Part shown: positions 7,195 through 9,880 of the stretch, piece by piece
Numbering within the stretch: position 1 is the stretch's first letter
Layout of the letters: the number at the start of each line of letters is the position of its first letter
Origin: Candidatus Bipolaricaulota bacterium
GTDB taxonomy: Bacteria > Bipolaricaulota > Bipolaricaulia > UBA7950 > UBA9294
DNA: 9,880 nucleotides
NCBI GenBank assembly: GCA_030612485.1
Contig: JAUWNS010000081.1
Location: 1 to 9,880 of the forward strand
Reading direction: 5' to 3'
Program-made: the position numbers and the translations under genes
The notes under the pieces: model-generated
What the model saw: only the letters and a program-made list of their open reading frames with translations
Database searches by the model: none
Told to the model about the DNA's origin: nothing

Positions 7195-7287
7195 TAAATA
7201 GTGGGTAGTAAATAGTAAGTAGTGAATAGAGCAGTGGGTAGTAGGTGGTGGATAGTGGGTAAAAGCAGTAGTAAATAGTGGGTAGTT
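7177..7287. repeat. GTAGTGGGTA-type tandem repeats at the ileS 3' end
   Basis: A 21-bp unit starting ATAGTGGGTAGTAAATAG is perfectly duplicated in tandem (7177-7197 and 7198-7218). Degenerate versions follow to about 7287 (AGTAGTGAATAG, AGTGGGTAGTAGG, AGTAGTAAATAGTGGGTAG). The first unit overlaps ileS and encodes its last residues and stop. The sequence is almost free of C on this strand, unlike its neighbours. The two GAGTAATGAG units at 920-943 are similar in style. Such arrays are known as low-complexity intergenic repeats in several uncultivated lineages; their function is unknown. Confidence 0.88.
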
Positions 7288-7303
7288 CCCACCTACTACC
7301 CAC
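7234..7303 (+). other. Long inverted repeat between ileS and purA
   Basis: Fifteen bases at 7234-7248 (GTGGGTAGTAGGTGG) are the perfect reverse complement of 7289-7303, with a 40-base loop that is itself repeat sequence. A transcript through ileS-purA could form this stem before the purA Shine-Dalgarno (AAAGGAGG near 7329-7336). There is no T-run after the stem (CACACACCACC follows), so it is not a standard terminator. It could arise simply from the repeat being inserted in both orientations. Confidence 0.6.
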
Positions 7304-7342
7304 CACACACCACCTACCATCTCCACCAAAAGGAGGAACAGC

Positions 7343-8608
7343 ATGTCAAAAGCGATCCTGGGGATGCAGTGGGGCGACGAAGGTAAGGGGAAGATTACGC
7401 ACCTCCTGGCACGCGAGGCCGACATGGTCGTGCGGTTCAACGGCGGGCCGAACGCAGGGCATACCGTGATCGATCACGGGGTGAAGTTTGGCACACATCA
7501 GGTCCCCGCCGGGGCGTTCTACCCAGGAACCCGTTGCGTGTTGGCGAGTGGGATGGTGATCGACCTCTCCATCCTCCGCGAGGAGGTCGAGGCGATCGCA
7601 ATCCATCTGAAGGGCTCGATCGAGCTTGTGATCAGCGAGAACGCCCATCTTATCCTCCCCTACCACCGTATCCTGGAGGGACTTGAGGGGAGTGGTGCGC
7701 GCATAGGCACCACTCGACGGGGGATAGGTCCAGCCTACCGTGACAAGGCGGCCCGCGTGGGAATCCGCGTCGGGGACCTCCTCGATCCCGATCAATTGCA
7801 GGAGAAGCTGTATTACCGCCTGGATCTCTTGGGTCGCGCGTGGCCGACTTCAGAGGAGATCGCTTCTCTCTCAGCGGATGGGTTGACTGCCGATCTTCTT
7901 GACACTGCGCGACCGTTCCTTTCCTCGATCGGCAATGCTACGGGGGCAATCCGCGTTGCGCTTGCAGACGGGAGAGAAGTGCTCTTTGAAGGAGCACAGG
8001 GAGCCCTCCTCGATCTAGACTTTGGCACCTACCCGTATGTCACCTCCTCGGCGACGACATTCTCCGGATTGGGAAACGCAATTGGGATCCCAAATCCCCG
8101 TGTGGAACACCGGATCGGGGTAGTGAAGGCCTACACAACACGCGTGGGGGAGGGAGCCTTCCCTACCGAAATCACAGGTGAGATCGGCGTAAGGCTTCAG
8201 GAGAAGGGCGGTGAGTTCGGGGTGACGACCGGCCGCCCGCGGCGCTGTGGGTGGCTCGACCTTGTTGCTCTGCAACACGCCACTGCGTTGAACGATCCGA
8301 CCAGCCTCGCCATCACCAAGCTCGATGTCCTCTCCGGATTGCCTGAGATCAAGGTCTGCACAGCGTATCGTCTCCGCGGCGAGCGGATCACACGTTTTCC
8401 CCTGGCGAACGAGGATCTCTCTCTATGCGAACCGATCTATGAGGGATTCACCGGTTGGGAAGAGGAGATTGGCTGCATCCGAAGCTACGATGATCTTCCA
8501 CAGGAGGCGCGAAACTACCTGGAGAAGATCGCGGAAGGATTAGGCACCCCGATCGGTCTCGTCTCGATTGGACCAGCCCCGGAGGAGACGATCAGACTGA
8601 GGTTTTAA
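7343..8608 (+). CDS. purA: Adenylosuccinate synthetase
   Basis: A 421-residue cytoplasmic enzyme that joins IMP and aspartate using GTP to make adenylosuccinate, the committed step from IMP to AMP. Length is normal for the family. Signatures in order: the N-terminal P-loop-like QWGDEGKGK (9-17, general base D12), GGPNAGHT with H40, GTTRRGIGPAYRDKAARVGIRV, FEGAQGALLDLDFGTYPYVTSS, TRVGEGAFPTE, and GVTTGRPRRCGWLD (293-306), the basic loop that binds IMP and aspartate, then TKLDVLSG for guanine recognition. The C-terminal GTP site reads VSIGPAPEETI, lacking the Arg usual in the family's GPDR motif. ATG at 7343 follows AAAGGAGG at ideal spacing. It probably shares a transcript with ileS. No terminator hairpin is evident after the stop at 8606-8608. 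Confidence 0.97.
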   Translation: MSKAILGMQWGDEGKGKITHLLAREADMVVRFNGGPNAGHTVIDHGVKFGTHQVPAGAFYPGTRCVLASGMVIDLSILREEVEAIAIHLKGSIELVISENAHLILPYHRILEGLEGSGARIGTTRRGIGPAYRDKAARVGIRVGDLLDPDQLQEKLYYRLDLLGRAWPTSEEIASLSADGLTADLLDTARPFLSSIGNATGAIRVALADGREVLFEGAQGALLDLDFGTYPYVTSSATTFSGLGNAIGIPNPRVEHRIGVVKAYTTRVGEGAFPTEITGEIGVRLQEKGGEFGVTTGRPRRCGWLDLVALQHATALNDPTSLAITKLDVLSGLPEIKVCTAYRLRGERITRFPLANEDLSLCEPIYEGFTGWEEEIGCIRSYDDLPQEARNYLEKIAEGLGTPIGLVSIGPAPEETIRLRF

Positions 8609-8656
8609 CGCGATATTGGCAGAGCTAAGGTTATCTTCACCAGGTCTGAGTTCCTT

Positions 8657-8892
8657 TCTCTCGCCCGTTCGCTACGCTCACTCAAGCCGCAAAGATCGCT
8701 AAGAAAGGCCCTAACTGAGTTCCAAGCATCTTGTTCTCTTTATCCATTTCCGCTTTCCTTGGCGATCTTTGCGTCTTTGCGAGAGGTACAAGCATTTCTC
8801 TCGCCCGTTCGTTATACTCATTCAAGCCCTGTCTGCGTGCGAACACGCACAGGCAGGCGCAAAGAGCGCTAAGGAATATTGGTCTTCACTCT
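8657..8892 (+). repeat. Composite interspersed repeat, direct copy 2
   Basis: Direct copy of 3472-3693, in the same orientation, 5185 bp away on the other side of ileS-purA. It contains the end of one hairpin unit (CGCAAAGATCGCTAAGAAAGG near 8688-8708), the same linker, and a second unit starting at about 8751. Here the second unit is interrupted at the same place by a different imperfect palindrome, 8827-8856 (CCTGTCTGCGTGCG ... CGCACAGGCAGG), before rejoining copy 1 at GGAATATTGGTCTTCACTCT. The region from purA to this repeat (8609-8656) shows nothing recognisable. Confidence 0.85.
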
Positions 8893-8893
8893 T

Positions 8894-8957
8894 CGCGTCT
8901 CCGTGTCCCCGCATCCCCGTGTCTCCGAGTCTCCGTGTCTCCAAGTCTCCGCACCCC
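8894..8957 (+). repeat. 8-bp minisatellite, eight units of CGNGTCTC
   Basis: Eight consecutive octamers fill exactly 64 bases: CGCGTCTC, CGTGTCCC, CGCATCCC, CGTGTCTC, CGAGTCTC, CGTGTCTC, CAAGTCTC, CGCACCCC. The register is unbroken while bases at positions 3, 4, 6 and 7 vary. The array begins directly where the composite repeat ends. The CGCGTCTC unit also occurs at 992 and 1008, sixteen bases apart. It is non-coding; function unknown. Confidence 0.8.
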
Positions 8958-9022
8958 CTTACCCATGCTCATCTTGTACGAGAAACAGCCTGGCTCCAGT
9001 CCGCGCGAGCCAGTTAGTGCTA

Positions 9023-9052
9023 TTGTGTAATACCCCGACGGTGAAGTAATAT
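9023..9052 (+). promoter_or_regulatory. Weak candidate promoter for the HEPN/MNT pair
   Basis: TTGTGT (9023-9028), an 18-base spacer and TAATAT (9047-9052) give 3/6 and 4/6 matches to the sigma70 consensus, about 50 bases before the HEPN gene. It is the best pair I found in this stretch but could be chance. Confidence 0.3.
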
Positions 9053-9101
9053 GGATCGCGATAAGCAGCCCGTGATATGCGGTTCATGGAGATGAAAGAC
9101 A

Positions 9102-9491
9102 ATGCCAAACCGTGCCTTAGACTGGCTAGCCCAAGCCCATAGGGACTTAGAGCAAGCGCAGGATTCTCGTGAAGCAGGGCGGCATGAGTGGTCATGCTTT
9201 GCCGCCCAGCAGGCCGCGGAGAAGGCGGTCAAAGCCCTGCATCTTCACTTGGGACAAGAGGCGTGGGGACACGTTATCGCGCAACTTCTGCGGGAGCTGC
9301 CGGATACCATAACGAATCTAGAGGACCTCATTGAGAAGGGGCGTGTCCTGGATAATTTCTACATTCCCGCACGCTACCCAAGCAGTCACCCAGCCGGAGC
9401 GCCGTTTGAACACTATGGCCCTTTACAGAGCGAGGAGGCTATTCGATATGCCCGTGAGATCATTGAGTTCGTCGATTCTCAAGTGGCCTGA
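9102..9491 (+). CDS. HEPN-domain protein
   Basis: A 129-residue all-helical HEPN-domain protein (PF05168-like) of typical length. The N-terminal half reads ALDWLAQAHRDLEQAQ...HEWSCFAAQQAAEKAVKALHLHLG, the classic pattern in which the W/C-F-x-A-QQAAEKA-x-KAL helix follows a short acidic helix. The later LDNFYIPARYPSSHPAG holds R91-x4-H96, which matches the R-x4-6-H pattern that is the RNase signature of active HEPN toxins. The next gene is a minimal nucleotidyltransferase, as in HI0074/HI0073 of Haemophilus and many archaeal and bacterial pairs. The pair may be a toxin (HEPN) with its AMP-transferring antitoxin (MNT). ATG at 9102 follows GGAG (9088-9091) with ten bases of spacing. Ribonuclease activity is inferred only from the motif. 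Confidence 0.9.
   Translation: MPNRALDWLAQAHRDLEQAQDSREAGRHEWSCFAAQQAAEKAVKALHLHLGQEAWGHVIAQLLRELPDTITNLEDLIEKGRVLDNFYIPARYPSSHPAGAPFEHYGPLQSEEAIRYAREIIEFVDSQVA
9432..9438 (+). promoter_or_regulatory. Shine-Dalgarno inside the HEPN gene that sets the MNT start
   Basis: GAGGAGG lies nine bases before ATG 9448, within the last 20 codons of the HEPN gene. It selects this ATG over upstream in-frame ATGs (for example 9331), whose extension would be only HEPN sequence read in another frame. Confidence 0.75.
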
Positions 9492-9822
9492 TGCACAGAC
9501 GGTGGACCGGGTGATCCGTCGTTGGGCAAACGAGGTCGGACAACATCAAAAGGATGTACAAAGGATTGGCTACTTCGGCTCCTACGCGCGTGGAGACTGG
9601 GGCGTAGGAAGCGATCTGGACGTAGTCATCGTCGTAAGAAGCTCGGAACAACCGTTCGAACGGCGAGCAGCAGAGTGGGACTTAACGAAGTTTCCGGTTC
9701 CTGTTGACGTGCTGGTCTACACGGAGAAGGAGTGGCAGTCTCTTACGCGACAGGAGCGCTTTGCCAGTACTGTGGTGAAAGAAATGGTTTGGGTCCTTGT
9801 GAAGCCGGGGCAAGGCTGCTAA
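9448..9822 (+). CDS. Minimal nucleotidyltransferase (MNT), DNA polymerase beta superfamily
   Basis: A 124-residue nucleotidyltransferase. The active site is complete: GSYARGDWGVGSDLD (44-58) gives the glycine-serine step and metal-binding D56 and D58, and a third carboxylate, D87, lies in the strand VPVDVLVY. MNT proteins transfer nucleotides; in the characterised MntA/HepT systems they AMPylate and silence the HEPN partner. Here the MNT follows the HEPN gene and overlaps it by 44 bases (9448-9491), which implies translational coupling and matched amounts. The start is fixed by GAGGAGG at 9432-9438 and by the length usual for the family. Substrate and direction of control are inferred from the family. 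The 58 bases after its stop (9823-9880) show nothing I can identify. Confidence 0.92.
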   Translation: MPVRSLSSSILKWPDAQTVDRVIRRWANEVGQHQKDVQRIGYFGSYARGDWGVGSDLDVVIVVRSSEQPFERRAAEWDLTKFPVPVDVLVYTEKEWQSLTRQERFASTVVKEMVWVLVKPGQGC

Positions 9823-9880
9823 AGACGGTGTGCGCTCCTTAAACGCCTGAATCTACAAGGAATAGGTGTTGTGTCCCCGG

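Noticed and set aside
7171..7440. Reverse-strand open frame rich in TTHYLLFTTHYP
   Set aside because: It is the translated tandem repeat array plus the antisense of purA; no homology or start signal.
3429..8892. CRISPR array or composite transposon formed by the repeated blocks
   Set aside because: Repeats are few, irregularly spaced and palindromic without unique spacers, and no transposase or cas gene lies in the window.

Overview
This window looks like a chromosomal segment of an uncultivated, moderately GC-rich bacterium. It holds two housekeeping genes (ileS, purA), two major facilitator transporters, an exported thioredoxin-fold lipoprotein and a HEPN/MNT pair. Nearly every intergenic gap is filled with short interspersed repeats of kinds common in candidate-phylum genomes. 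The eukaryote-like (type 2) IleRS and the GTAGTGGG / CTTTGCGAGAGG repeat families are vaguely reminiscent of groups such as Bipolaricaulota/Acetothermia. That is an impression, not a placement.

Layout. 1-747 (-): N-terminal 249 residues of a fosmidomycin-resistance-type MFS transporter, running off the left edge, with a promoter placed so that its mRNA may be leaderless. 748-1156: gap holding inverted fragments of the main repeat family. 1157-2332 (+): a complete 391-aa drug-efflux-type MFS transporter. 2329-3129 (-): a lipoprotein joining a PKD domain to a TlpA/ResA-like thioredoxin domain; its stop codon shares the tetranucleotide CTAG with the stop of the convergent transporter. 3130-4008: gene-free, with a REP-like palindrome, a MITE-like hairpin repeat, a 222-bp composite repeat and the probable ileS promoter. 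4009-7194 (+): ileS. 7195-7342: GTAGTGGGTA-type repeats whose first unit encodes the end of ileS, followed by a long hairpin. 7343-8608 (+): purA. 8609-9101: the second copy of the composite repeat, an 8-bp minisatellite and a weak promoter. 9102-9491 and 9448-9822 (+): HEPN protein and minimal nucleotidyltransferase, overlapping by 44 bases. 9823-9880: nothing recognised.

Functionally, ileS and purA lie in the same direction 148 bp apart and may be co-transcribed (isoleucyl-tRNA charging and the committed step to AMP). The HEPN/MNT pair is a candidate toxin-antitoxin or AMP-transfer module. The two transporters and the lipoprotein are not obviously linked to these genes. The most unusual content is non-coding: a family of nested palindromic repeats occupies the large gaps, two 93%-identical direct copies bracket ileS-purA, and a 21-bp tandem repeat has become the 3' end of ileS.
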